DNA from: SAR116 cluster bacterium AG-447-A06
Lineage (GTDB): Bacteria > Pseudomonadota > Alphaproteobacteria > Puniceispirillales > Puniceispirillaceae
Length of the DNA: 64,000 nt
Direction: 5' to 3'
Assembly (NCBI GenBank): GCA_003212345.1
Contig: QCPZ01000001.1
Coordinates: 195,638 to 259,637 of the forward strand
Shown: piece by piece, positions 1-10,631 of the stretch
Layout of the letters: each line of letters opens with the position of its first letter
How positions within the stretch are numbered: the stretch's first letter is position 1
The notes under the pieces: generated by a model
The model's input: only the letters and a program-made list of their open reading frames with translations
What the model was told of the DNA's origin: nothing
Database searches by the model: none
Position numbers and translations under genes: made by a program

Positions 1-1168
1 GGTTTTGCAAAATAACGCCAGATTCAGGCGCAAGAATACCGGCACCAAAATTATGAAATACCGTGTTTATAAAACTGCAAGCGTTACGATCCTTATCAAC
101 AACACTAATATAAACCGTGCTTTTATGCTTTGGCAGGGTGCTCTCAGGAAGTGTATCGAGGGCCTTATTTGGATTAATCTGCTCCCGAATAAAATCAGCG
201 TGTTCTGAACTCAGCATAGCCGTAACCGGTACATCAGAGAATTCAGGATCAGCTAGATATAGATTTCGATCACGATATGCGAGACGACCTGCTTCAATCT
301 CATGATGAATACGTTCTAAAGAAATAGGATGATCACCAAACTTATCCATACCAGAGACAATATTTAGTAACATCAACGCAATGACACCCTGTCCATTTGG
401 AGGACATTCCCAAATATCATAGCCCCGAAAATTAGTCTTGATTGGTGTAACATAATTTGCCACCGCTGCATCAAAATCGTCTTGCGTGTGTACACCACCA
501 AGTGCATTGAGCTTCCTCAGAATATCATCAGCTACCCAGCCCTCATAAAATCCAGCGCGGCCATGTTCCGCAATTGCCTCCATTGTCGTAGCAAGGTTTT
601 CATTAATAAATCGGTCACCCATCTTGTAGTCATCACCGTTTTTCAGATACAGAGAGCTTAAATCGGTGTCTCCAAGGATTAACTCGCGGCTTGCAGCAAA
701 ATCTGCCTCAACACGCTGACCAATCGGGAAACCATCTCGTGCATATCCAATTGCTGGTTGCAAAAGATCACCCAGTGGTTTTTTTCCATGGTCACGGTTC
801 AATTGTACCCATGCATCAATTGCTGTTGGCACTGTTACAGCATGAGGCGACTGTTGTGGAATCTCAGAAATTCCCTGCTTAAGCAACCACTCGGCAGTAA
901 GCCCCATTGGCGCACGACCCGAACCATTTAACGCGATAACCTTGTCACTGCCAGCTTTGGAATAAAGACAAAAGCAATCGCCACCAATGCCAGTGGACTC
1001 CGGCTCAACAACTGCTTGAACTGCACTCGCTGCTATAGCAGCGTCCATCGCATTGCCACCGTTTTGAAGCACTGTAACTGCGGCTTGAGTTGATAAAGGA
1101 TTGGATGTGCTGGCCATTCCGTGTGGAGCCAAAACTGGTGACCGCCCTGGCCGTTGTAAACTCCGCAT
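1..1168 (-). CDS. ggt: gamma-glutamyltransferase (C-terminus truncated by window edge)
   Basis: Reverse-strand reading from ATG at 1168: MRSLQRPGRSPVLAPHGMASTSNPLSTQAAVTVLQNGGNAMDAAIAASAVQAVVEPESTGIGGDCFCLY, a typical GGT N-terminus; no stop before position 1. Confidence 0.9.
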   Translation of the reverse strand, partial: MRSLQRPGRSPVLAPHGMASTSNPLSTQAAVTVLQNGGNAMDAAIAASAVQAVVEPESTGIGGDCFCLYSKAGSDKVIALNGSGRAPMGLTAEWLLKQGISEIPQQSPHAVTVPTAIDAWVQLNRDHGKKPLGDLLQPAIGYARDGFPIGQRVEADFAASRELILGDTDLSSLYLKNGDDYKMGDRFINENLATTMEAIAEHGRAGFYEGWVADDILRKLNALGGVHTQDDFDAAVANYVTPIKTNFRGYDIWECPPNGQGVIALMLLNIVSGMDKFGDHPISLERIHHEIEAGRLAYRDRNLYLADPEFSDVPVTAMLSSEHADFIREQINPNKALDTLPESTLPKHKSTVYISVVDKDRNACSFINTVFHNFGAGILAPESGVILQN

Positions 1169-1294
1169 TTTAATTCCTTTTGCTATAAACCCACGAAATT
1201 ACTTGAGCAAAAAGCCATACCGCACATAGTCTAGTGGTAGCAACAGAATATCATTATTCAGACTCTTGTCAGAGTTCGCGATCGGGAGAAAAAA

Positions 1295-2188
1295 ATGAAA
1301 ATTGGGTTCATTGGACTTGGCAATATGGGCGCGCCAATGGCGCAAAGACTTGTGGAAGCAGGACATATAGTCACCGGCTATGATTTAATGGAGAGCGCCA
1401 TCGCTGCCATGCCAAAAGACATGATTACAATTGCCAATGACGCTCCTGATGCAGCTAGAGATCAAGATATTGTCATAACAATGCTACCCGACGGCGAATC
1501 GCTAGCATCAGTTGCCGCAGCAATCATTCCAGTTATGCGGCAAAGATCTTGTCTAATTGATTGTTCAACAGTGGATGTAAATACTGCAAGAGTCGTGGCT
1601 GAACAGTGCAAAGAAGCCAATATCCTTGGGCTTGATGCACCAGTATCAGGTGGCGTTGTTGGTGCTGTTTCTGGAACACTCACATTTATGGTTGGTGGAA
1701 GCGTAGCTAGTTTTGCGATTGGCAGCCAGCTTTTTGAAATCATGGGTCAACGCGCAATACATTGTGGTGAAGCAGGCGCTGGGCAGGCAGCTAAAATTTG
1801 TAATAACATGATTCTTGGCGTTAGCATGATTGCAACCTGTGAAGCGTTCGCCCTAGCTGATGATTTAGCGCTTGACCGACAAAAACTATTTGACGTTGTC
1901 AGCACTTCATCAGGAAATAGTTGGTCCATGAGCACCTATTGTCCGGCTCCCGGAGTTGGCCCTAAAAGCCCGTCTGATAATCATTATGCACCAGGTTTTT
2001 CAGCCGCCTTGATGCTCAAGGATTTACATCTGGCGCAACAGGCTGCTGATCTTAATGGCACCCCAACCAGAGCCGGAAAACTTGCTTTAGACATCTACAG
2101 GGACTTTGTTGAGTCAAAAGATGGCGCATCATTAGATTTTTCGGCAATCCTTAACGAACTAACGGCAGGTCAGAAAATCGAGGGCTAA
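1295..2188 (+). CDS. NAD-binding 3-hydroxyisobutyrate dehydrogenase family protein
   Basis: MKIGFIGLGNMGAPMAQRLVEAGH Rossmann motif; DAPVSGGVVGAVSGTLTFMVGG and GAGQAAKICNNM family motifs. Confidence 0.9.
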   Translation: MKIGFIGLGNMGAPMAQRLVEAGHIVTGYDLMESAIAAMPKDMITIANDAPDAARDQDIVITMLPDGESLASVAAAIIPVMRQRSCLIDCSTVDVNTARVVAEQCKEANILGLDAPVSGGVVGAVSGTLTFMVGGSVASFAIGSQLFEIMGQRAIHCGEAGAGQAAKICNNMILGVSMIATCEAFALADDLALDRQKLFDVVSTSSGNSWSMSTYCPAPGVGPKSPSDNHYAPGFSAALMLKDLHLAQQAADLNGTPTRAGKLALDIYRDFVESKDGASLDFSAILNELTAGQKIEG

Positions 2189-2211
2189 CCAAAACAAGAA
2201 TAACAAAAACC

Positions 2212-3831
2212 TTAAAGCGGCGGCTTACCAAGAATCATATCAGCGCCTTTTTCTGCAATCATCATAACTGCAGCATTTAAATTTGCTGATGGCATAGATG
2301 GCATTATAGACGCATCAATTACCCGTATATTTTGTAAGCCATGAATGCACAACTGATCATCAACAACCGCTGTTGGATCAGTCTTTGTTGCCATTCGGCA
2401 GGTGCCCATCAAATGATAAAGTGTGGTGCTGCGCTGACGCGCGACGTCAAGCAATTCATCATCTTTCTGCACATGCGCTCCCGGATAACCCTCATAGTCA
2501 AAATAGGGGGCCAAAGCTTCAGTATTCATTAAACGCCGACTTATTTTTATGCCAGCAAGAAGTACACGCCGGTCTTCTTCGTGAGAGAGATAATTTGGCT
2601 GAATCTGTGGTTTTTCAAAAGGATTTTTATTTCTTGCTCTAACATATCCAAGGCTCTCTGGACGCTGCTGCCAGGCAGCTAAGGAAAAACCGGGCTCTCT
2701 GTCAAGCTTGGCTTGCTTGCCTTCATCATAACTCGCGGGAGTGAAGCTAATCTGAAGATCTGCATTACGAATCATTTCGTCGGAGTGCCAAAAGCAGTAA
2801 ACAAGGGTCGGTCCTAACTCAAGAATTGAACGTCTCCCGAGAAAATATTTGACAATCTCTCCAACTAATTTGGGCCCGTGCGCTAACTCATTTATGGTAT
2901 CGACATTTTTAGCACGCGCAGTGAGACGGGCTCCGTAGTGATCACGCAAATTTTCGCCAACACCAGGCAAATTATGCAAAACCTCAACGCCAAGATTGTT
3001 GAGCAGATTAGTTGGGCCAATGCCAGATAATTGCAGTAATTGTGGCGAATTGATCGTGCCACCAGATATAATCACTTCACGGGACGCGCGAACTTCACCC
3101 GAACGACCTGAAACACCACCACGTTTATAAGCAACGCCAGTTGCTCGCTTCCCATCAAGCAAAATCTTTGTTGCATGCGCATTAGTAATCACACGAAGGT
3201 TTCGCCGTTTTCGAGCTGGCTTTAAAAAAGCTCGCGCTGCACTCATCCGCAGTTTTCCAGTTGACGTGCGCTGAACATAAGAAGTTCCCTCCTGATATGC
3301 ACCATTATAATCGGGGTTTCTTGGAATACCGATACTCTCTGCTCCTCTAATAAATGCCTCACAAAGAGGATCACGCCATTTAAGGTCAGTGATAGTCATT
3401 TCACCACTTTGACCCCTAAAATTGCTGTCTTCACTACTTTCATGCGACTCGTAACGGCAAAAATAAGGAAGCACATCATCGTAGGACCAGCCTCGATTAC
3501 CCTTCTGCGCCCAAACATCAAAATCCATTTTTTGACCACGGCTAAAAATCAAACCATTTATCGAACTGGAACCTCCAATAACCTTACCTCGCGGCATTGG
3601 GATTGTACGCCCATTTGTGCCGGGACATGGCTCACTCTGATACAACCAATTAACTGACGGGTTTGCTATCGTTTTCATAAAACCAGCTGGAATATGGATC
3701 ATTGGGTTCCAGTCTGAGGGGCCCGCCTCCAAAAGACAGACAGTATATTTACCACACGCAGTTAACCGGTTCGCCAAAACGCAACCTGCGGTACCCGCGC
3801 CCACAATCACATAGTCATACTGTTCTGCCAT
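2212..3831 (-). CDS. GMC-family oxidoreductase (choline dehydrogenase-like)
   Basis: N-terminal DYVIVGAGTAGCVLANRL FAD motif; GGSSSINGLIFSRG; C-terminal HLMGTCRMA...VIDASIMPSMPSANLNAAVMMIAEKGAD. Confidence 0.92.
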   Translation of the reverse strand: MAEQYDYVIVGAGTAGCVLANRLTACGKYTVCLLEAGPSDWNPMIHIPAGFMKTIANPSVNWLYQSEPCPGTNGRTIPMPRGKVIGGSSSINGLIFSRGQKMDFDVWAQKGNRGWSYDDVLPYFCRYESHESSEDSNFRGQSGEMTITDLKWRDPLCEAFIRGAESIGIPRNPDYNGAYQEGTSYVQRTSTGKLRMSAARAFLKPARKRRNLRVITNAHATKILLDGKRATGVAYKRGGVSGRSGEVRASREVIISGGTINSPQLLQLSGIGPTNLLNNLGVEVLHNLPGVGENLRDHYGARLTARAKNVDTINELAHGPKLVGEIVKYFLGRRSILELGPTLVYCFWHSDEMIRNADLQISFTPASYDEGKQAKLDREPGFSLAAWQQRPESLGYVRARNKNPFEKPQIQPNYLSHEEDRRVLLAGIKISRRLMNTEALAPYFDYEGYPGAHVQKDDELLDVARQRSTTLYHLMGTCRMATKTDPTAVVDDQLCIHGLQNIRVIDASIMPSMPSANLNAAVMMIAEKGADMILGKPPL

Positions 3832-4193
3832 TTATTTGTTTTCACACTTTTAAAATAATCAAGCCCGCAAAATAATATTGGCCAATCATTTAGAAACTGA
3901 CAAGCCTCATATAATCAGCTTTTGCAATTGTTAATTGCGGCGCAAAGTGTCACCATAAAAAATACCGTTTAGGCAAATTTGCACTGACGCTGTTGTTCAC
4001 CCTGCAAGTTCACCAAAATTGCTACAAAAATAACACCGGCGCCAATAAATATCAGTAAGTTAGAAGTCTAAACATAGGCTCAGAAACCAATTTCGCTGAT
4101 TAATGGGAGCTGCATAAAGCCTAGTAGAGAAATAACAATAGGTTGAGCAATTCGATTTAGATCTAATATCCACTTTATAATCAAACAGGGTTT

Positions 4194-7100
4194 ATGGTTA
4201 AATGGTGTCTGATGGGTGAAATAACTTTACTTGATTGTTATGAAAAAAATCACGGTCTGGCCTACATAACCGGAATGCAGGCACTAGTGCGGCTGCTTAT
4301 TGAGCAGGCAAGGCTTGATCGTGAAGGCGGTATTAACAGCCGCGGCCTTGTCAGTGGTTATCCCGGCTCGCCACTTGGTGGGCTTGATCTCGAGCTTGCC
4401 CGCAATAGCAAGCTCCTCAAAACAGAAGGCATAATATTTCAGCCAGCCATTAATGAGGAGCTTGCGGCAACTGCGGTCTGGGGTAGCCAACATATCCACC
4501 TTTATGACGAGCCAGAAATTGACGGGGTATTTGGACTTTGGTACGGCAAAGGACCAGGCCTTGATCGGGCGCTTGACGCTGTCCGCCACGCTAACATGGG
4601 CGGGGTATCAAAACAGGGCGGCATGGTGCTAGCTGTTGGCGATGATGCTACCGGCAAATCATCAACAATTGCTTATCAGTCTGAACAAACATTCATTGCA
4701 GCTGGTGTACCATTCTTTTACCCACGCTCGACGCATGACATCATTTCCATGGGGTTACAGGCCTTTGCATTGTCACGCATGGCGGGATGTTGTGTTGGGA
4801 TGAAAATTGTTGTTGATACCGCAGACACAAGCAGTGTGATTGATCTTGATACCATTCGACCACCATATCTCAGTGACGGCCATAACCTCACCAAAGAGGG
4901 TATTGGCCCTGTTCATGTTGGCCGCCATGACCCCGCATTAATACGTGAAGACCGGCTATATAATTTGCGCCTTCCCGCAGTTCGTAAATTTCAACAAACA
5001 CAGAATATAAACACACCACTTCACCCTAAACCATCCAAAGCAAAACTTGGCATCATGGCAGTCGGGAAAACGCTTTATGAGGTAAAAGACGCATTACTAA
5101 GTCTTGGCATTAATGATCCAGCAAAATCTGGTATTGGGCTTTTCTCAATTGTCATGCCATGGCCGATTGATCCAAAATCACTCTGCGATTTTGCCTCTGA
5201 TTATGATGAAATATTGGTGGTTGAAGAAAAGCGTCCCGTTGTTGAAGACCAGATTGCACGCGCTGTGGTTAATATGACTGACCGTGGGGTCATCACTGGT
5301 AAATTTTCCCCAGATGGTAAGCCACTTTTGCCTGAAACAGGTGAGTTGACCCACGCAATTTTAATGACCTCTATTCACAGCCGTGCCAACGCTCATGGCA
5401 TTACAACTGATTTGCCACACATGGTAGATGCAGGCGCACCTGTTCTTCCCTCGATTGCGACGAGAACACCATGGTATTGTGCAGGCTGTCCTCATAACTC
5501 CAGTACTAAACTGCCCGATGGTGAAGTTGTGGGCATGGGGATTGGCTGTCATTCGATTAGCGGGTTTTTAACGCCTGACGAAATTACCAATTTCACCCAG
5601 ATGGGTGGCGAGGGTGCCTTCTGGATTGGTCGTTCACCTTTTTCGAGCCATAACCATAGTTTTCAAAATATTGGTGATGGTACCTATGCACATTCCGGCT
5701 ACCTTGGGATCCGTGCCGCGGTCGCTTCTGGGGTGAATCTGACTTTTAAGATTTTGTACAACGGTGCGGTTGCCATGACCGGTGGACAAGCGGTTGAGGG
5801 TGGACAAGCGCCCTGGATTATGTCTCAACAACTGGCTGCCGAAGGTGTCGTAAAAATTGCCATCGTCACTGATACACTGAATGATCTGTCAAACGATGCT
5901 AAATGGGCTAGCAATAGCCAAATTTATCATCGTCGTGACATTATAAAGGTTCAGCGAGAGCTGAAATTAATCCCAGGCGTTACCGCGATTATCTATATAC
6001 AAAACTGTGCAACTGAACTGCGGCGCAAGCGCAAACGTGGCATCATCGCCGACAAGATTGAAACCATCGTAATTAATGAAAAAATTTGCGAGGGCTGCGG
6101 AGATTGTGCGGCCCAGTCTAATTGTGTTGCGGTAAAGCCAATCATGCGCCCAGAGGGTGAAAAACGTCAGATTGATCAAAATCTTTGCAATAAGGACATG
6201 TCTTGCCTGACCGGATTTTGCCCCAGCTTTGTTACTGTTCACAGCAAGGCTGATACTAGTACTCAAATTCTAAATCAACGCCCGGCCTTTCCTAAAAATC
6301 TCAAGTTGCCAACACCTCCTGCTAAGCATTATGAAATTTGCAATATCTTTATTGCCGGAATTGGCGGTACTGGCGTTTCCACCCTATCTGGCATTCTGGT
6401 TATGGCGGCTCGCATCGATGGAATTGCCGGTACCGCGGTCAATCAAACCGGCCTCTCGCAGAAAAATGGCGGTGTTACCAGTCAGGTAAGACTAAAGCGA
6501 AATGGATCACTCACCAATCACATGGTGCGGCTTCCTACCTATGAAGCTAATTTGCTGATGGGTTGTGATGCAGTGGTAGCGGCCAATGATATGGTACTTA
6601 ATCTTATGAATAAGATGACTAGCCGTGCAATTATCAATGATAATATTGATCCAGTTGGTGTTGCCGGTGTTGGCATTGGCAGTATTGTTGATATGCCAGT
6701 TGTGATGTCCCGCCTTGGCGCTGTGATGGATCCAGCACGAATCACACGATTTACCATTTCATCACTTGCCAATGATCTTCTTGGTAGCACTACATCTAGT
6801 GCCATAATCATGCTTGGCTGGGCCTTGCAGAAGGGGCTAATCCCGCTTGGCATTGATGCGGTAGAGAAAGCTCTTCAGCTGAATGGAACAGCAATTAATG
6901 ATAATCTTGCTGCCCTAAAATGGGGCCGATTATTAGCGCATGACCCAACCCTGCTATACGCCTGCATTGAGACATATGAGGATGGCGAACAAGATGCTTC
7001 TGTTATGAAAAATTCTGAAGATGCAATTGCCTATTTCGCCAAGCAATTAAACATTTATCAAAACACTGCCTATGCGACGCGTTTCAAAACAATCATTAAC

Positions 7101-7673
7101 AAATTTCTTACCCAGATTGATCATCATAAGATTGATAGAAATACGATTGGCGTAAAGGCAGCGCGCGCCTTGTATCGAGCCATGGCTATTAAAGATGAGT
7201 ATGAAGTAGCGCGCCTGTTAACGGAGGCAGCATTCACCGCAAAACTGGACTCAATTGGTGGAGATAAGCCAAAGATTTATTACCACCTTGCTCCTCCCAT
7301 TCTTTCTTGGCTTAAGGATAACAATGGGGCGCCACGTAAAATCCGCATTGGCCAGTGGATAACACCGGTGTTGCGGGGACTGGCAAGGCTGTCTTGGCTT
7401 CGTGAAAGTTGGATTGACCCGTTTGGTTTCAGCGGCGATAAACAAGCCGAACGGGCACAGCGTGATACCATTATCAACTGGATCACAACCCTTGGCAGCA
7501 TGGCGTCACCTGGCCAGCAGACAGATATTGAGGAGGTGCTCGATCTTATACTGCAGCTGCGCGGCTATGGCCATATCAAAGCGAACAACTATGCTAAGCT
7601 CGAACCGCAAATAGTTGCGTTGCTGGACCAACTATCCAAACAGCCACCACCACTGGATTTAGCAGCAGAATAG
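4194..7673 (+). CDS. indolepyruvate ferredoxin oxidoreductase, fused alpha/beta, 1159 aa
   Basis: SGYPGSPLGGLDLEL, CAGCPHNSSTKLPDG, 4Fe-4S region CEGCGDCAAQSNC and C-terminal GIGGTGVSTLSGIL domain; start may be ATG 4212. Confidence 0.92.
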   Translation: MVKWCLMGEITLLDCYEKNHGLAYITGMQALVRLLIEQARLDREGGINSRGLVSGYPGSPLGGLDLELARNSKLLKTEGIIFQPAINEELAATAVWGSQHIHLYDEPEIDGVFGLWYGKGPGLDRALDAVRHANMGGVSKQGGMVLAVGDDATGKSSTIAYQSEQTFIAAGVPFFYPRSTHDIISMGLQAFALSRMAGCCVGMKIVVDTADTSSVIDLDTIRPPYLSDGHNLTKEGIGPVHVGRHDPALIREDRLYNLRLPAVRKFQQTQNINTPLHPKPSKAKLGIMAVGKTLYEVKDALLSLGINDPAKSGIGLFSIVMPWPIDPKSLCDFASDYDEILVVEEKRPVVEDQIARAVVNMTDRGVITGKFSPDGKPLLPETGELTHAILMTSIHSRANAHGITTDLPHMVDAGAPVLPSIATRTPWYCAGCPHNSSTKLPDGEVVGMGIGCHSISGFLTPDEITNFTQMGGEGAFWIGRSPFSSHNHSFQNIGDGTYAHSGYLGIRAAVASGVNLTFKILYNGAVAMTGGQAVEGGQAPWIMSQQLAAEGVVKIAIVTDTLNDLSNDAKWASNSQIYHRRDIIKVQRELKLIPGVTAIIYIQNCATELRRKRKRGIIADKIETIVINEKICEGCGDCAAQSNCVAVKPIMRPEGEKRQIDQNLCNKDMSCLTGFCPSFVTVHSKADTSTQILNQRPAFPKNLKLPTPPAKHYEICNIFIAGIGGTGVSTLSGILVMAARIDGIAGTAVNQTGLSQKNGGVTSQVRLKRNGSLTNHMVRLPTYEANLLMGCDAVVAANDMVLNLMNKMTSRAIINDNIDPVGVAGVGIGSIVDMPVVMSRLGAVMDPARITRFTISSLANDLLGSTTSSAIIMLGWALQKGLIPLGIDAVEKALQLNGTAINDNLAALKWGRLLAHDPTLLYACIETYEDGEQDASVMKNSEDAIAYFAKQLNIYQNTAYATRFKTIINKFLTQIDHHKIDRNTIGVKAARALYRAMAIKDEYEVARLLTEAAFTAKLDSIGGDKPKIYYHLAPPILSWLKDNNGAPRKIRIGQWITPVLRGLARLSWLRESWIDPFGFSGDKQAERAQRDTIINWITTLGSMASPGQQTDIEEVLDLILQLRGYGHIKANNYAKLEPQIVALLDQLSKQPPPLDLAAE

Positions 7674-7685
7674 TCACTTTAACGG

Positions 7686-8126
7686 CTAAATATAATTTGA
7701 GATCTCGATCAGATTGCCGTCCGGATCACGTATATAGATCGATAAAAGCGGTCCATTGGCGCCGGTCTTAAGAACTGGACCATCCTCAATCACTATTCCA
7801 AAATTGGAAAAATGCTGCTGCCAGTCGCCAAGAGGTTGTTGAGTAATGAAACATAAATCAACACTACCCGCAGCTGGGTTTTTGGCATGTGGCCGAAAAG
7901 GTGATCTAGCATCATGTAAATTGATCTTCTGCGCCCCAAAATGAAGAGACTGGCGCACTGGCCCTCCCGTTGGTGGTTGAAATTCACTATGCGTCATACC
8001 AAGAATTTCAGTGTAGAACTTAATCGTTTCCGGCACATCTACTGCCTGCATAACAATATGGTCAATCGACTGAATATCTAGCTTCTGCAATTGATTTAGC
8101 CCCCATCGTATCAAGTCATTGCACAC
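7686..8126 (-). CDS. VOC (glyoxalase/bleomycin resistance) family protein
   Basis: IDHIVMQAVDVPETIKFYTEILGM ... YIRDPDGNLIEISNY. Confidence 0.88.
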   Translation of the reverse strand: MCNDLIRWGLNQLQKLDIQSIDHIVMQAVDVPETIKFYTEILGMTHSEFQPPTGGPVRQSLHFGAQKINLHDARSPFRPHAKNPAAGSVDLCFITQQPLGDWQQHFSNFGIVIEDGPVLKTGANGPLLSIYIRDPDGNLIEISNYI

Positions 8127-8141
8127 ATGTTGACCTAAGCA

Positions 8142-9464
8142 TTACCGGCCAATTGATACATACTGGAATCCGGCCTCCTGCATGACTGAAGGCTCGTAGA
8201 CATTACGTAAATCAACAAGCACATTACCGGTCATTTCTGTTGCGAATTGTGCCGGGGTAAGTGCCCGAAATTCATTCCATTCAGTAACCACCACTGCAGC
8301 CTCTGCACCTTTTAAACACTCTATAGCGCTGTCACAAAATATAACTCCGTGTGGCAATAATGGCTTTGCTTCTTCCATCGCCTTTGGATCATATACGCGC
8401 AGTTTCGCGCCCATCGCCGTCAAGGCGCTAACGATATCCAGTGACGGGCTTTCGCGCATATCATCAGTTTCCGGCTTGAAAGCGAGCCCCAATATCGCGA
8501 TTGAGATATCTGCGATTGAGCCCCCAATTGCTGCGATCACACGGTCTGCCATTTTACTCTTTCGGTCCTGATTAAACCCGATCACCGCATCAACAATACT
8601 GACATCGCTGCCGTGCATTTCAGCGGTTTTGACCAGCGCCAAGGTATCTTTTGGAAAACACGAACCACCATAACCCGGGCCCGGATGTAGAAACTTGTTT
8701 CCAATACGCTTGTCAAGGCCCATGCCCTTGGCCACATCATGTACATTAGCCCCGACCACTTCACAAAGATCAGCCATCTGATTGATATAGGAAATTTTGA
8801 CCGCAAGGAACGCGTTACTGGCATATTTGATCAGTTCAGATGTTTCCAGATTAGTAAACAATATTGGTGTTTCGATCAAAAACAAGGGACGATACAAAGC
8901 CCGCATGACATTACGCGCCATCTCTGTTTCTGCGCCAACAACCACACGGTCAGGACGCATGAAATCTGAAATGGCAGCCCCTTCGCGTAAAAATTCGGGG
9001 TTTGATACTATATCGAAATCAGCATCAGGATTTGCTTTTTCAACAATACCAGCAACTTCACGACCAGTGCCAACCGGCACTGTTGATTTTGTGACAATCA
9101 CCGTATAGCCGGATAAATGCGCCGCCAATTCCTCGGCAGCCGCATAAACAAATGAGAGATCAGCATGACCATCGCCGCGTCTGGTAGGGGTGCCAACCGC
9201 AATAAAAACCGCATCAGCATGCGCGACTGCCGGGCTTAAATCATTGCTGAAACGCAGACGGTCAGCGTTAATATTTCGGGCCACCAATTCAGCAAGTCCG
9301 GGCTCATAAATTGGCATCACCCCGTGATTAATTGTCTCAATCTTAGCTACGTCTTTGTCGATGCAAGTCACATCAAAGCCAAATTCAGAAAAGCAAGCAC
9401 CTGATACAAGCCCAACGTATCCCGTTCCGATAACTACGATTTTCACAATTCTGTCCTCGCTCAC
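8142..9464 (-). CDS. ugd: UDP-glucose 6-dehydrogenase
   Basis: IVVIGTGYVGLVSGACFSEFG; GPGYGGSCFPKDTLAL; AFKPETDDMRESPS. Confidence 0.95.
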   Translation of the reverse strand: MSEDRIVKIVVIGTGYVGLVSGACFSEFGFDVTCIDKDVAKIETINHGVMPIYEPGLAELVARNINADRLRFSNDLSPAVAHADAVFIAVGTPTRRGDGHADLSFVYAAAEELAAHLSGYTVIVTKSTVPVGTGREVAGIVEKANPDADFDIVSNPEFLREGAAISDFMRPDRVVVGAETEMARNVMRALYRPLFLIETPILFTNLETSELIKYASNAFLAVKISYINQMADLCEVVGANVHDVAKGMGLDKRIGNKFLHPGPGYGGSCFPKDTLALVKTAEMHGSDVSIVDAVIGFNQDRKSKMADRVIAAIGGSIADISIAILGLAFKPETDDMRESPSLDIVSALTAMGAKLRVYDPKAMEEAKPLLPHGVIFCDSAIECLKGAEAAVVVTEWNEFRALTPAQFATEMTGNVLVDLRNVYEPSVMQEAGFQYVSIGR

Positions 9465-9657
9465 CCCTCATCGGCGTACCATCGTTAAATAACAGGCAGG
9501 CTAAATTTGTTCAATCACGGAGTTTCGAACCATGCCCTCTGCCCCAAGAAAACTCTTACCACGCTAAGTCCTTTATTCCGAATTAGAATTTTCATCAATT
9601 TTATGGCAGTGTGGCTTTTCCAATGCCATATTGGCTGAACAAAACTAGCTCGACTGT

Positions 9658-10563
9658 TTGGTAAACCAACCAATATTCCGGAATGTCTTGGGGGACAAAT
9701 GGATGATTAAAAAAGCAATTTTTCCAGTTGGCGGCCTTGGCACACGGTTTTTGCCTGCTACCAAAGCCATGCCCAAAGAAATGCTACCCGTTGTTGATAA
9801 ACCGTTAATTCAATATGCGGTTGAAGAGGCAGCAGCGGCCGGAATTGAAGAATTTATCTTTGTGACAGGCCGAAATAAATCGGCCATTGAAAATCACTTT
9901 GATCATTCCTTTGAATTGGAAGAAGCGCTTTGTGCCAAAGGCAAAGACACGGCACTCAAAACCGTTCGTGATATGATACACCAACCTGGGACAGTTTTTT
10001 ATGTACGCCAGCAGGAGCCTGCGGGTCTCGGCCATGCTGTTTGGTGCGCCCGTCATTTGATCAATGATGAGCCTGTTGCAGTTCTTCTTGCTGATGATCT
10101 AATTTTTGGCTCAACCTGTATGGCGGAAATGGTTGCTGCCTACAAGGGTGGAAATATGGTTGCGGTAATGGATGTTCCAAAGTCAGACACAGGATCTTAT
10201 GGCATTGTTACTCCTGGGAGCGATGACGGCCAAATTGTCGATGTATCAGGGCTGGTTGAAAAGCCAGAGCCAGCTAATGCCCAATCAACTATTGGTGTTG
10301 TCGGTCGCTACATCATCGAACCAGGCGTCTTCACCCACCTTGCCAATCAGGATCGTGGGGCAAGCAATGAAGTGCAATTGACCGATGCGCTGGCCCGTCA
10401 AATTGGAAAAGCGCCTTTCAAAGGGCTTCGGTTTTCCGGTGAACGATTTGACTGTGGAACAAAAATTGGATTTTTGCAGGCGAGTATTGCCTTTGCCATG
10501 TCCCGTGATGAATTAGCAGGCCCACTGCACCACTGGCTTGCCAATCGATTTCCAAATTCTTAG
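9658..10563 (+). CDS. galU: UTP--glucose-1-phosphate uridylyltransferase
   Basis: KAIFPVGGLGTRFLPATKAMPKEMLPVVDKPLIQYAVEEA; the true start is probably the ATG just upstream of KKAIFPV near 9700. Confidence 0.95.
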   Translation: MVNQPIFRNVLGDKWMIKKAIFPVGGLGTRFLPATKAMPKEMLPVVDKPLIQYAVEEAAAAGIEEFIFVTGRNKSAIENHFDHSFELEEALCAKGKDTALKTVRDMIHQPGTVFYVRQQEPAGLGHAVWCARHLINDEPVAVLLADDLIFGSTCMAEMVAAYKGGNMVAVMDVPKSDTGSYGIVTPGSDDGQIVDVSGLVEKPEPANAQSTIGVVGRYIIEPGVFTHLANQDRGASNEVQLTDALARQIGKAPFKGLRFSGERFDCGTKIGFLQASIAFAMSRDELAGPLHHWLANRFPNS

Positions 10564-10631
10564 GTATCAGGTATAGCCAGCATCTTGAACTCGCAAGGCC
10601 TACATCTAATTTTTATTTAACAGAAAGCGTC

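Noticed and set aside
1462-1935. Antisense ORFs (93 aa, 62 aa) within the 3-hydroxyisobutyrate dehydrogenase-like gene, and many similar small ORFs in the track
   Set aside because: They lie wholly opposite strongly supported genes, show no recognisable domain and have low-complexity composition typical of shadow ORFs.
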